Part shown: positions 33,280-45,930 of the stretch, piece by piece
Layout: each line of letters starts with the position of its first letter
How positions within the stretch are numbered: position 1 is the stretch's first letter
Assembly: GCA_023374045.1 (NCBI GenBank)
Contig: CM041777.1
Span: 107,951,810-108,015,809 of the forward strand
DNA length: 64,000 nucleotides
Reading direction: 5' to 3'
Source of the DNA: Limonium bicolor
Lineage: Eukaryota > Streptophyta > Magnoliopsida > Caryophyllales > Plumbaginaceae
Made by a program: the position numbers and the translations under genes
The notes under the pieces: generated by a model
Told to the model about the DNA's origin: nothing
What the model saw: the letters and a program-made list of their open reading frames with translations, nothing else
Databases searched by the model: none

Positions 33280-36060
33280 TTTGAAGTCCTGAAAATATGT
33301 TACAAAGATGTATATATTTTCACTTGTTATAAAAAAAACCTTTTAGGAGCAATCTCTAACGACAAACCGATCTCGCTTTTGAAGTATTGAAAATATGTTT
33401 CAAAGATGTATACAATTTCATTTGTAAAAAAACATCTTTTTGAGCAATCTCCGACGACAAACCGATCTCGTTGTTCTTAAAAGAATTCATTAAATAGAAT
33501 CCACGAGAATCATGATACACTAAAGGGCTAACGCACCCACAATTAGGGTTTTCGTGTTAGTCATTTGAATTGTTGATTGTTCTGGGATTTAAAATGATGC
33601 ATGTGTCGAATAAGTTGTACCATTTACCCGCCAATTAGGGTTTTCATGTTTGTCATTTGAGGATTGGGGAATGCATTTCGGGCATCAGTTGTCGAAGTAT
33701 GTAATTCCGAAGAAGAATCGCTTTTGAAGTCCTGAAAATATGTTTCAAAGATGACAATTAAATGTCTTTAAAAAAGACATTTTTTGAGCAATCTCCGACG
33801 ACAAACTGATCTCATTGTTCTTAAAAAATTCACTAAATAGAATCCCCGAGAATCATGATACACTAAAGGGCTAACACCCCCAATTAGCACTAAAACCTAG
33901 ACTAATTCCTAACGCCACTGTTCATCCTCTCACTTCTCCTGTCAAAATGTATCAGATTTCTTCTTTTCCTCTACCATGTACCCCCCAATTAGTGTTTTCG
34001 TGTTAGTCACTTGAATTGTTAATTGTTCTGGGATTTAAAATGATGCGTGTGTCGAATAAGTTGTACCATTTACCCTCCAATTAGGGTTTTCATGTTAGTC
34101 ATTTGAGGATTGTGGAATGCATTTCGGGCATCAGTTGTCGAAATGAATTAATTAGTGGAGTCGGTGGAAATGATAGACAATGTTAGTGTATATGGAAAAT
34201 CCCTGCTGTTTAAAACTAAAAATCGACATTTACTGCACACTTTGAAGTCTTGATCTTCTTTAGTCTTTCCTCATCGCTCTTGCAGTCTAGTAGAAGATCG
34301 TCAATATGAAGTAGTTCATGTTTGTCGTCATCATTTACTACACACTTTGAAGTCTTGATCTTTCTTAGTCTTTCCTCATCGCTCTTGCAGTCTAGTAGAA
34401 GATCGTCAATAGAACTATTGTTTTGAGCAATCTCCGACGACAAACCGATCTCGCTTTTGAAGTATGAAAAAATGTTTCAAAGATGACATTTTTTGAGCAA
34501 TCTCTACGACAAACCGATCTCGCTTTTGAAGTATTGAAAATATGTTTCAAAGATGTATACATTTTCATTTGTTATAAAAAAACATTTTTTGAGCAATTTC
34601 TAACGACAAACCGATCTCGCTTTTGAAGATTGAAAATATGTTTCAAAGATGTATACATTTTCATTTGTTATAAAAAAACATATTTTTTAGCAATCTCCGA
34701 CGACAAACCGATCTCGCTTTTGAAGTATTGAAAATATGTTTCAAAGATGACATTTTTTGAGCAATCTCTGACGACAAACCGATCTCGCTTTTGAAGTATT
34801 GAAAATATGTTTCAAAGATGTATACATTTTCATTTGTTATAAAAAATAACATTTTTTGAGCAATTTCTGACGACAAACCGATCTCGCTTTTGAAGTATTG
34901 AAAATATGTTTCAAAGATGTATACATTTTCATTTGTTATAAAAAAACACATTTTTTGAGCAATCTCCGACGACAAATCGATCTCGCTTTTGAAGTACTGA
35001 AAATATGTTTCAAAGATGACATTCTTTGAGCAATCTCCGACGACAAACCGATCTCGCTTTTGAAGTATTGAAAATATGTTTCAAAGATGACATTCTGTGA
35101 GCAATCTCCGACGACAAACCGATCTCGCTTTTAAGTATTGAAAATATGTTTCAAAGATGTATACATTTTCATTTGTTATAAAAAAATATTTTTTGAGCAA
35201 TTTCTAACGACAAACCGATCTCGCTTTTGAAGATTGAAAATATGTTTCAAAGATGTTTCAAAGATGTATACATTTTCATTTGTTATAAAAAAACATATTT
35301 TTTGAGCAATCTCCGACGACAAACCGATCTCGCTTTTGAAGTATTGAAAAGATGTTTCAAAGATGACATTTTTTTAGCAATCTCTGACGACAAACCGATC
35401 TCGCTTTTGAAGTATTGAAAATATGTTTCAAAGATTTATACATTTTCATTTGTTATAAAAAAATAACATTTTTTGAGCAATTTCTGACGACAAACCGATC
35501 TCGCTTTTATAGTATTGAAATATGTTTCAAAGATGTTTCAAAGATGTATACATTTTCATTTGTTATAAAAAAACACATTTTTTGAGCAATCTCCGATGAC
35601 AAATCGATCTCGCTTTTGAAGTACTGAAAATATGTTTCAAAGATGACATTCTTTGAGCAATCTCCGACGACAAACCGATCTCGCTTTTGAAGTATTGAAA
35701 ATATGTTTCAAAGATGACATTCTTTGAGCAATCTCCGACGACAAACCGATCTCGCTTTTGAAGTATTGAAAATATGTTTCAAAGATGTATACATTTTCAT
35801 TTGTTATAAAAAAAATATTTTTTGAGCAATTTCTGATGACATACCGATCTCGCTTTTGAAGTATTGAAAATATGTTTCAAAGATGTATACACTTTCATTT
35901 GTATAAAAAAACACATTTTTGAGCAATTTCTGTCGACAAACCGATCTCGCTTTTGAAGTACTAAAAATATGTTTCAAAGATGACATTCTTTGAGCAATCT
36001 CCGTCCACAAACCGATCTCGCTTTTGAAGTATTGAAAATATGTTTCAACGATGACATTTT
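33280..36060. repeat. Satellite array of ~70- and ~97-bp units
   Basis: About twenty units share GACAAACCGATCTCGCTTTT and ATATGTTTCAAAGATG. Short units (about 70 bp) go straight to the next GAGCAATCTCCGACG; long units (about 97 bp) add TATACATTTTCATTTGTTAT. The dense part is 34430-36060. At 33535-34150 a different 150-bp unit containing GGGTTTTCATGTT and ATGCATTTCGGGCATCAG is duplicated. Open frames across it are repeat artefacts. Confidence 0.85.
34216..34443 (-). repeat. Duplicated coding-like segment
   Basis: The minus strand contains two copies, about 100 bases apart, of a stretch translating IDDLLLDCKSDEERL(R/K)KI followed by KTSKC. Both are in one open frame. The family is not recognised. 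It could be a captured exon fragment duplicated with the array, or chance. Confidence 0.4.
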
Positions 36061-37130
36061 TTGAGCAATTTTGATGATTGTCAAATAAATTCTTCTTTAA
36101 TGGACATGAATTTAGTGGAATTGATAGGTAAGTTCGAACAGGACATCGATGATAGTTAATGTCGATACATCTAACTATTTAGATTGGTGTCCAATTCATC
36201 TGTTAATTAGAATAGAACATGCTTGATTATTTTACTATGGAATAGAAGTTAATGATAGTTAATATTGATATTGATAGGAAATTTTGATAATTTCAAATAG
36301 ATTCTTCGTCAATGGACGTGAAATTGGTGGAAATGATAGAAACGTTCAATGAATTTCAAATAGATTCTTCTTTAACGGACATGTAATTAGTGGTTGATAG
36401 GCAATTTCGAACAAGACGTCGATGATAGTTAATGTTGTGCTTAAGAAGAAATAATACATATATTAGAAAAATTATCAGCAAAGTATACCATGACAAAGTA
36501 GACAAAAAGATGAATGTGTCGGTGCAAACGGATCGAAAAACGGAGCTATAACGAAGAAGATATGACAATTTTAAGACTGGAACTCGGCGCCAGCGCCGAT
36601 AAGGAAGAGCCGGCGCCGCCGACGCGTTCGTCTTTTCGTCTACTTTGTCATGGTATACTTTGCTGATAATTTTTATGATATATATTTTTTACTTATATAA
36701 GTACTTCGGAATCTTTCTTTGCTTTTTTCGAGCCGCTTTTAATAAATTTTGCCTACATTAGCCCCTAAATTGGTCATTTTCTGACTGAGCGTATTGGAAT
36801 TCCGACTGTGCGTAATGAAATTTGGGGTGACCTCGTAATATGTTATAAATTGTGGTTAAATATTATGAAAGATATTAAAGCAGGGGCAAGATCGTAAAGT
36901 TTTTTAAAATTTCGACTATGCGAAGTGAAAACACGACTGAGCGTACGAGTTCATTTTTCCACACTTTACTAAAATATTTCTACACGATGTTATCTTATAT
37001 TTTTTTAATTCAATGTCTCTTCTACAAGTTGTTTAACTAACTCAATTTTCATACATTTAATCTTTTACTACTTTTTACTTTTTCTTTTTTATCTAATAAA
37101 AATTGATTCAACATTTTTTTGGATGTTATA

Positions 37131-37367
37131 CTCCCTCCGTCCTGAATTGACCATCCTGTTTACTTTATGGCACGTTTTTCCACTTCAATATTAAGCATAT
37201 AAGATAAAATAATTTTATAAACTAAATTTTGTATTATATAGTTTATCATGTAAGGAATCATATGCAAAACTTAAATTTTCAAAATTAATTTATCTTATAT
37301 GTTAAAAATTGAAGTCAAATGACATGTCCAAATAGTAAACAGGACGATCAATTCAGGACGGAGGGAG
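37131..37367. mobile_element. Stowaway-type MITE, 237 bp
   Basis: Perfect ends CTCCCTCCGTCC / GGACGGAGGGAG with TA on both sides (37129-37130 and 37368-37369). Same length and related interior as the copy at 1670-1906. Confidence 0.95.
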
Positions 37368-37626
37368 TATAAGTTTATTGCATCCTATATGTCAATATGA
37401 AAATAGGTATTGTAATAGAGTTGAAATAGTCCTAGATTATCTCTAAAGGTTTTTAGACGGGCGGTGATTATGTGACGGAACACAATTTTCCGTCGTTGAC
37501 GGAACTGATTTCCTTTTATATATACAGTGGGGAAGGGTGCAAGGGGTGACGTAGATAGTTGAGCTATTTATTTTTCTTTTTATATATACAGCAGGGGAAG
37601 GGTGCAAAGTGTGATAGATATTTGCA

Positions 37627-39286
37627 ACGAGGGGAAGGTGCTCAAAATTGATTTTTGAGCATGGTGCTCAATTAAATCATGTCCGTTGGATTTATAACAA
37701 ATAAATTGAAGGTTCAGATTTTACTGTTTATTATAGGGGTATAGATGTCAAATTTAATTTTTATTTTTAAAATAGGAAAAAATATAAGATTGCATGATCT
37801 AGTTTACAGGGAAAGAAATAAATCAATAATTCTAATAAATATTCCCACAATTGGCAGTTATAATTTTTTTAACTGTAATAGAAGTGGAGTAGTGATTTGA
37901 AAAATCAAAAGTCCCACGTTGTATGCAAAAAAATATTATTTAAAAATAATAAATTAGAAATTTAATTGACAAGACTCCTCATAGAAATGTATAAGAACAA
38001 CGTTGAATTTATTTATTACTTAATAAAACATTACAATCAAACAAAAATAAATCAAAGAATTATATTTTGAAACAACTATTACTTTACCAAAATATCTACA
38101 CTTTTACTTGAATTAGGAATTAATTAAAATTCACAATTCTAAAAAAATCCACACTTACATTTTAAAAATCAGACATTTTACTATAATATCTAAATAAGAA
38201 TGTAATTTTAGATGAGTTTGTATATTGCAACGATCTAATTTGAAAAAAATGATAAACCATTAATATTTTTTAAAGTGGAATGCAGCCGATCTAGTTAGAA
38301 AAAGAGAAAGAAAGATGTACATTTTAAACAAATTATTTTGAAAGAAGCAATTAGAAAATACTTTGACATGAACCCTTTAAAATAAATATAGATCATAAGT
38401 GAAATTCCTAGGTTGTCTTATTTATTACTCATTAAAATAATTTCACTCATTCGTTTTAAATTATATTGTTCAAATAAAAATCTACACTTTTATCAAACAA
38501 ATCTACACCTACATTTTACAAAATCTATCTTTTTACTCAAATAACTACACTTTTACTTAAATGATCAATTACTAAAAATCTACAATTCTATCAAATAAAT
38601 CTACACCTTCATTTTGAAAAATCTATCATTTTATCTGAATATCTACACTTTTACTTTCATTTTAGAAAATACTAAAAATCTACACTTCCGTCATACAATC
38701 TACACCTTCGTTTCAAAAATATATCCTTTTACGTAAATATCTACACTTTTTCTTAAATGAGCAAACAAATCTACATTTGCATTTTGAAAATTGTATAATC
38801 TTAGTTAAATATCTAATTTGAAAAGAAAACTATAAACCATCAATTCTAATAAAGATTCCACATTTTAAGCAACTTACTTTATTTAAAAATAACAAATTAA
38901 AAAAATTCTTTTGACATAAACTTTGTAGATGTTTTTTAAAAATTTCCACAATGTCAATGTCGTATATTTAGGGAAGTTACTAGTTGAATAATTATTAAAA
39001 TGCTAGTATTTTTTTTTTAAGATGGACAAGAGGAAGTTGGTGAGAAAAACTTCCGTAAACTTCATCTCCTATCAATAAGGGGGAGTGGTTAGTTATAATT
39101 GAAAAAGTCTATTATACCCTTATTATTATTATTTGATTGTTTTTCTTTTTTATAAAATTAATTATTAAATAAATAATACATATACGGTTGAGATTAATGT
39201 TTTTGAAAATAAATTGTAATCTAATGGCTAGATATTGTTTGAGCATATGCCCAAACTTTATACCCATGGGCATGGTCCCCTGTTTG
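37627..39286. mobile_element. Mutator-type non-autonomous element, 1.66 kb
   Basis: TAGATATTTGCA flanks both sides (37615-37626 and 39287-39298), compatible with a 9- to 12-base target duplication. The ends are imperfect inverted repeats: the left has GAGGGGAAGGTGCTC and the reverse complement of the right has CAGGGGACCATGCCC, with further matching downstream. The interior (38470-38830) has loose repeats of AAATCTACACTTTTA. Non-coding. Confidence 0.7.
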
Positions 39287-39469
39287 TAGATATTTGCATG
39301 TGTGTGTGTTTTTTTTTTATGTTTTTTCTTTTACACTAAATCATAAGTATAGATTAGTCATGTAAATAGGCTACTCGATAATAGTTTTTAAATCTTACAA
39401 TTTTGTTGTACAGAATTAGGGTCATCATTTTTAAGTAGAAATTATTTTACAAGGTAAAAATCAAGTTTA

Positions 39470-41285
39470 AGAGTGTATGGAAAATTCACTCCAACAACTC
39501 GGTTTATCATTTCCAAACATTTACACCCATAAGATTCATTAATCAGTCAAGGTCTGTAAATTGATAAATTCTTGGAAAATATTCTTATACACACTTATTC
39601 GAAAACAACGACCAAGGGAAAAAATATATAACACCTAAAGTGTCATCTTTTCTAAAACAACGATGGAAACGGCTACCTAAGGTTGCTCATATGCTTCTAA
39701 TTATCAGTGGAAACACTTATAAATTATCATGGATATGTTAAAACTAAGGTTAAATGAAAACGTAAAATCAACCCCAACAACTCGCTTTATCGTTTCAAAA
39801 CGTTTATAGCCTTCAAGTGTATCAATAAGTCAAGCTCAATAAGCTGATCAATGCTAAGAAATATTCTTATACACAATGATTTGAAAAGAACGACCAAGGG
39901 AAAAGATATGTAACACTTAAAATATCATCTTTTCTAAACTAGTGATGGAAACGATTATAGAAGGTTGTGTACATATTTCTAATCATCAGTGGAAACGTTT
40001 ATAGATTATCGTGGATATGTAAAAATCAAGGTTAAATGAATATATAAAATTGACTCCAACTCAATTTTCATTTTCAAACATTTATGTCATTATGTTTATT
40101 AATGAATCAAGCTCTGTAAATAGATAAATGCTAAGGAAATATTGGTATACCCAATGATTCAATGAAAACGGTGAAGGAAATAAATATAAAACAGTTAGTG
40201 TCATCTTTTTATAATAGTGATGGAAACGATTATAGAAGGTTGTGTACATGTTTCTAATCATCAGTGGAAACGTTTATAGATTACCGTGGATATGTAAAAA
40301 TCAAGGTTAAATGAATATGTAAAATTGACTCCAACTCAATTTTCATTTTCAAACATTTATGTCATTATGTTTATTAATGAATCAAGCTCTGTAAATAGAT
40401 AAATACTAAGGAAATATTCGTATACCCAATGATTCAATGAAAACGGTGAAGGAAGTAGATATAAAACAGTTAGTGTCATCTTTTTATAATAGTGATGGAA
40501 ACGATTATAGAAGGTTGTGTACATGTTTTTAATCATTAGTGGAAACATTTATAGATTATCGTGGATATGTAAAAATCAAAGTTAAATGAATATGTAAAAT
40601 TGACTCAAACTCAAATTTTATTTTCAAACATTTATGTCATTATGTTTATTAATGAATCAAGCTCTGTAAATAGATAAATGCTAAGGAAATATTCATATAC
40701 CCAATGATTCAATGAAAACGGTGAATGAAATAGATATAAAACAGTTAGTGTCATCTTTTTATAATAGTGATGGAAACGATTATAGAAGGTTGTGTACATA
40801 TTTCTAATCATCAGTGGAAACATTTATAGATTATCGTGGATATGTAAAAATCAAGGTTCATGAATATGTAAAATTGACTCCACCAACTCAATTTTCATTT
40901 TCAAACATTTATAGTCATTATGTTTATCAATGAATCAAGCTCTGTAAACAGATAAATGCTAAGGAAATATTCATATATCCAATGATTCAATGAAAACAGT
41001 GATGGGAGAAGATATAAACAGTTAGTGTCATCTTTTTATAATAGTGATGGAAACGATTATAGAAGGTTGTGTACATGTTTAGAATCATCAGTGGAAACGT
41101 TTATAGATTATCATGGATATGTAAAAATCAAGGTTAAATGAATATGTAAAATTGACTCCAACTCAATTTTCATTTTCAAACATTTATATCATTATGTTTA
41201 TTAATGAATCAAGCTCTGTAAATAGATAAATGCTAAGGAAATATTCGTATACCCAATGATTCAATGAAAGATCACAAACCCTAAA
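39470..41285. repeat. ~275-bp tandem satellite, about 6.5 units
   Basis: Units contain TTTTCATTTTCAAACATTTA, ATGAATCAAGCTCTGTAAAT, TAGTGATGGAAACGATTATA and TCAGTGGAAACGTTTATAGA in fixed order. Starts fall near 39500, 39785, 40070, 40345, 40620, 40895 and 41170. The middle units are much more alike than the first two, suggesting recent homogenisation. Open frames at 40357 and 40632 are the same repeat frame. Confidence 0.9.
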
Positions 41286-42060
41286 AATTTATCGAGTTAG
41301 TGACAACATTATATAGTGTAGAACAAGTTTAAAAAAAAGATCACCCAAGATCACAAATCCTAAATACCTATCAAAATTAAAACGTCATAAAGGTTTGAAA
41401 AAGAATTACAAAAAGATACCATAAATTCAGACATATCCTAGAAATGTTAATTCGTCAAATGTTTTATAATAAATTTTCAAGATGTATAGACTATTATAAA
41501 ATTATTTAATAATAGTAATTAATTATATATGTTTTAATAATTTTATCTATTATATTAAAAAATTATTAGTATTTTTAGTGATATTATCACGTACTTCTAG
41601 CGAATGATTTTTGACTTTGTGATTTATTATATCTGACATTAATCTACAACCTAGTTTTGCTAAAATAGTTATGGTTAATTAGTCACCAGATTTAGAAGTA
41701 TTTTAATGGTTTATGACATATGGGATTTTGTCATATGACCTCAACAATTATTCTTCTGTTAAGTTGCGTGTTTGGACTTGATTATAAACTCAATATAATA
41801 GAATTTATTTATATACCTGTCAAACTAAGTATAATTTGTATTATGGTTTAAAAAATTATAGGTATATTAATTTTCCACAAAGTTAAAGATAATGTATGTT
41901 TATCATGTCTCTCAAAAGGATAATAAATTAATAGCTTTACAAATATATATAAAAAAGCCAGATTAATTACTTGCTTCAGTATTTTTATTTGAGTATCTGT
42001 GCATTTTGTGAATAATAAAAGTATGTGAATCAAATTTAATTTATTATAGTTTAGTCCTAG
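41286..42060. other. AT-rich sequence, no gene
   Basis: The first 130 bases resemble the GAGTCAGTGACGACAATATA module found at 15005 and 43080. The rest is AT-rich and unassigned. Confidence 0.35.
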
Positions 42061-42819
42061 TAATTAGAAATACGTTGGTTATAAAACAAAAACAAAAAAA
42101 ACTTGGAGATGACGATCCCATAAAAGAGCCACATGAAGATGCTGGGGAGATTCACGATCTGGACATACTGAAAGAGGGAGATGCTACAGGACAACATTGG
42201 ATGGTCACGATTGAATCCGTCGCAGACGGAAATATATGTTCCGTCATATTAACTGCGGCGTTTTTAGACCCCGTTTTGGATAAGTAGATGAATATTTTTT
42301 TATCTGGGCCCACTTTAAATCAATGTACCAGATTATTTAATCTATACATCAGACGCTCATAGAAGGAGCGTTTCAGTCTCCAAAACTTCATCTAGCTTGA
42401 GAAGCTAGGTATAGAAGGGGGCCTTAATTAGGAATTTTTTATTTTTAACATAACAAGACTGTTAGTTTATCTCTTTCTACTTTATTTTCATATATAAGTA
42501 GTGGTAATTTATATATTGCATAATATATCAAATAACATAAAGTGTGTTAAAAAAAACAAATCCATGATAGATGATATCAAATTATCAATCGTTTAGATTA
42601 GGCAATTTTGAACCTGTGGCACCTATTTTGTCTTTTTCTACTTTATACCGTTGTTCATCATAATTCGAGCTCTCCAAAGTAAGACTCAATATGAATATGT
42701 TTTGATAAATTTTATATTTTATATTTTTTGCATGTAAATATGTTTTAAGATTCATTGTGAATCTTAAGTTTAAGAAAAATCAATCAAAGGTTGTTAAAAA
42801 GTGAATCAGAGGTCGTTAG

Positions 42820-43430
42820 ACCCTAAGCCCTGCACTACAAGTCCTAAAATGCCTTCGACGTTTTTAGCTTTCCTAGGGTGGTTTTTGGGGTGTGGGGGGG
42901 GGGAGGGGGTAGGATAATCTTTTTGGCGTAAGTTCTACACTTTATATTATCATCACTGACTTGACAGTTTTTTAGGGTTTGGGGTTTAGGGTCTACGTTT
43001 TTAGCATTCCTAGGGTGGTGTTTGGGGTGTTTGGGGGGAGGGTAATCTTTTTTGCATTAGTTCTACACTTTATATTATCGTTATTGACTCGACATGTTTT
43101 TAGGGTTTGTGGTTTAGGGTTTAAGCTCGTTAGATTCTAAACCCTGCACTACAACCCTAAAAATGTCTTCGACGTTTTTAGCTTTCTTAGGGTGGTTTTT
43201 AGGGTATTTGGGGGGTAGGGTAATCTTTTTGGCATTATAGTTCTACACTTTATATTGTCGTTACTGACTCAACGGGATTTAGGGTTTGTGGTTTATGACC
43301 CTAAACCCTGCACTACAAACCCTAAAAATGTCTTCGACGTTTTTAACTTTCCTAGGGTGGTTTTTAGGGTGTGTAGGGAGATAGGGTAATCTTTTTGGCA
43401 TTAGTTCTACACTTTAAAGGTGAATATTTT
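42820..43430. repeat. ~180-bp tandem units with telomere-like words
   Basis: Four units contain GACCCTAAACCCTGCACTAC, TCGACGTTTTTAGC, AGGGTGGTTTTTAGGGTGT, GGGTAATCTTTTTGGCATTA and TAGTTCTACACTTTATATTA. The reverse-complement module lies at 14860-15280. Words such as GGTTTAGGG resemble plant telomere units but are embedded in a longer repeat. Confidence 0.8.
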
Positions 43431-43587
43431 GTTGAAGAAAAGTTAATCAAATGTTCAAGAAAATGAATTTGTATTTAAGAAAATTGAACATTTCACTTTA
43501 AATAATGTGAATCATTTGTTTTTTTAAAAGTGAATTTTAATTTTAAGAAAAGTAAATCTTAAAGAAGATTCATTTTGTTAATGAATA

Positions 43588-44918
43588 CAGTATGTCGATG
43601 GTGCAGCGTGCCCGCACTTGAGTTTGTACGGCTCATTTGATGCGGTAGTCTAGTCAGCTTCCGACTAGACTATTTTGTTGACTGGACCGTCTTTTTACTA
43701 ATTAACTTTAAATGAATGTAACTTTTAAAATATAAGTCCAAAATGAAAAAAAATTATATCATTGTTCATCTAAATTTAAGAACTTCAAAACAAGACCAAA
43801 CATGAATATGTTTTGAAAATTTTAAAATTTTATATTATTTACATGTGTATATTTGCTAATATCAATGAGACTTATGATTCATCATATACAATTTAAAATA
43901 CATCATATAGCAATAATAATACACCTTAAAAAAATAGTGATCCATTATTAGTCTGAAATTGGTATGTGAGGGAAATATAAGATTCACCATAAAAGGTTTA
44001 ACATACATAATACAAATAATAACAATACACCACATAACAATAAAAAATACATCACCAAACAATAATAATACACCACAAACAATATAATTTTTTATCGGCT
44101 CCAAAGTTTATTATCTAATTCACCGCTTATTAGTTAATGAATCATAATATAAATTTTAATGAATCAAAATATCAATTTTAATGAATCATAATATCTAAAT
44201 TAACGAATCATATTATATCATCGTAAAACATATATATAAGACATCATAAAACAGTAACAAATAATAATAATTTTTATTGGTCCCAAAGTTTGTTATATAA
44301 TTCACAACTTATTAGTTAATGAATCATAATATCAATTTAATGAATCATAATATCAAAACTAATGAACCATATCTTTATAATAGTGTATCATCACAAACAT
44401 ATAAAAATATAAAAAAATTAAACAATAATACAACACAAAATGATATTTGGTATGTATGAAAAATACATGATTCATCATATAAAGTTTTAAAATACACCAT
44501 ACAAGAATAATAATACACTACAAAACAATAATGATTTTTTATTGGTTCCAAAGTTTGTTATCTAATTCACCACTTATTAGTTAATGAATCATAATATCAA
44601 TTTTAAATTTTAATGATTTGTAATATCAAAATTAATGAACCATATTATCATTTTAGTGTATCATCATTAACATGTAAAAATAATTTTTTTTCAAAGTTGT
44701 CAAACACATATCCATAACTGGTATTGTTTTGAAGAGCTTGAATTTAGGTGAACAGTGAAATTTTTCATTTTGGACTTACATATTAAAAGTTACAACCATT
44801 TAAAGTTGATATTCTTACTCATGTGCCACATAAGCAGTCCAATCAGCATGCTGACTGAACTATCACATATAATGACCGCACCAAGTATGGTGCAGACCGT
44901 CGTGCAGTCGAATCTGCG
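43588..44918. mobile_element. Mutator-like insertion, 1.33 kb, with preserved empty site
   Basis: The 9-mer TAATGAATA flanks it (43579-43587 and 44919-44927). Copy B of the host repeat (48195-48240) has the uninterrupted sequence with a single AATGAATA, confirming insertion. Inside, inverted blocks such as AACTTTAAATG and AGTCCAAAATGAAAAA at 43700-43760 pair with 44750-44815. The centre has three units of about 180-260 bp with CCAAAGTTTGTTATCTAATT and ATTAGTTAATGAATCATAAT. Non-coding. Confidence 0.8.
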
Positions 44919-45180
44919 TAATGAATAAGGTTCATTTTATTATTACAAAAGATTCATTTGTTAATGAATAAGATTCATTTTAAAAATACGTAATATATAC
45001 TCATTTTAAAAACATAAAATTTTATGTTTACCAAGTCACTTTAAAAATGCATCTTGTTTTGAATAGCACGAAAAATGATGAACAATGATATAATTTTTTT
45101 TATTTTTGCACTTATACTTTGTAAGTTATAAAATTTAGAAAAAAAATTATTTCTCTCTCCTATCCTATGCCCACATTGGC

Positions 45181-45689
45181 ACATTCACACACATTGAGAA
45201 AGGAGAAGATATAGGGGCACACACGCATGGGGGATTGTTAGCTCTTTATTTGTTTCCTCCAATAGATTTTTGACATGTGTACATAATCATTTTTTTATTG
45301 TTCGATCATCGTATTTTTAACCGCTTTATAAAAGTTCGATTATTTTAGATAAAACAGTTATCCGTAATAAAGTACGGTTCGATTATCGGATATTGAAATT
45401 CAAATTTCGGTTATCCTTAATAACCGAACTTTTATAAAAATATTTATATAAATTTTAGTTTTTTTCTTAACCCTAAAATTTTATCTAATATTTCACTATT
45501 CAGTCAATTAAATTTAGGTTTTGGTTATTTCGGTTATTTTAGAATGTTTGGATATTTCAGTTATCTTAGAAAGTTCTTTTATTCAAAAACTTCGTTTATT
45601 GAACAGTTAACAATTATTAATATAACATAAAAACAGTTATCAATTAAAACAAGTATCACGATACTTTATTTCAAATTTCGGTTAATGAA
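45181..45689. other. AT-rich sequence, no gene
   Basis: Contains short CGGTTAT / ATAACCG palindromic words near 45360-45560 but no recognisable element ends or coding region. Confidence 0.3.
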
Positions 45690-45930
45690 TATTCCTTTGT
45701 TACCCTAGTTAAGATCCCAATCAATGTGTAAAGAAGCGGTATTTGACCGATTTTAATGATAATCAATGCTTGTAGTTGATGATTTAAATGATGACGATGT
45801 GGACAGAAAAGGAAGAGTCCATTGTACGAGTTGATGAAATCGTGAAAAGCAGTGATTTCGGTGGAGCTTCTCAATTATTAACTGCTTTTACTTAGTTTGT
45901 TAGAAACGAAAACTATGGAATTAAAATTGT
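45690..45930 (+). pseudogene. Dispersed fragment of FLZ 3' flank
   Basis: TTTTAATGATAATCAATGCT, GTAGTTGATGAT and a later GTTAGAAACGAAAACT block match, in order, the FLZ downstream region near 5120-5190 and its decayed copy at 9570-9880. No exon sequence remains. Confidence 0.55.

Larger units (their letters stand above)
32245..36944. mobile_element. Foldback-like element with ~700-bp inverted ends and internal satellite, 4.7 kb
   Basis: The left end (32245-33000) and right end (36250-36944) are long inverted repeats. The outer tips share TACGCTCAGTC(A/G)TGTTTTCACTTC, then ATATTACGAGGT, CCAATACG(T/C)TCAGTCAGAAA and so on. No transposase is visible. The interior is mostly tandem repeats (33280-36060). 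No flanking duplication could be identified. Long inverted ends with internal tandem repeats are the architecture of foldback or Mutator-like derivatives. It abuts the SERF promoter. Confidence 0.75.
37446..42275. mobile_element. Possible large element bounded by GACGGAA inverted motifs
   Basis: The left block (37448-37503) with TATGTGACGGAACA and TTTTCCGTCGTTGACGGA is mirrored at 42195-42275, whose reverse complement has ATATGACGGAACA and TTTCCGTCTGCGACGGA next to TTTTTAGAC / GTCTAAAAA. Such CCGTC/GACGG subterminal motifs are common in CACTA-like elements, but no CACTA terminus or duplication is seen. It would enclose the Mutator-type element and the satellite below. Confidence 0.35.
42616..45180. 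mobile_element. Unnamed repeat element, copy A (interrupted)
   Basis: The left part (from GTGGCACCTATTTTGTCTTTT) and right part (to about 45180, TTATTTCTCTCTCC) align in order with 47448-48470. Copy A has gained tandem AAACCCTA-type units and is split by an insertion at 43588-44918. It contains GTGAATCA repeats in the opposite orientation to 14450-15960. No transposase was seen. Confidence 0.65.

Noticed and set aside
34661..34975. Open frame of 104 codons with repeated SSEIAQK-like peptide
   Set aside because: It is the satellite read in one frame; unit lengths allow the frame to stay open by chance, and neighbouring units in other phases are closed.
33280..36060. CRISPR-like alternating repeats and spacers
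   Set aside because: The whole unit is repeated, with no unique spacers, in a plant nuclear context.
42075..42287. 70-codon frame rich in Asp/Glu near the right GACGGAA block
   Set aside because: It looks somewhat protein-like, but I recognise no family and it overlaps the proposed transposon end.
42820..43430. Interstitial telomere tract
   Set aside because: Telomere-like words occur once or twice per 180-bp unit and not as uninterrupted TTTAGGG repeats.
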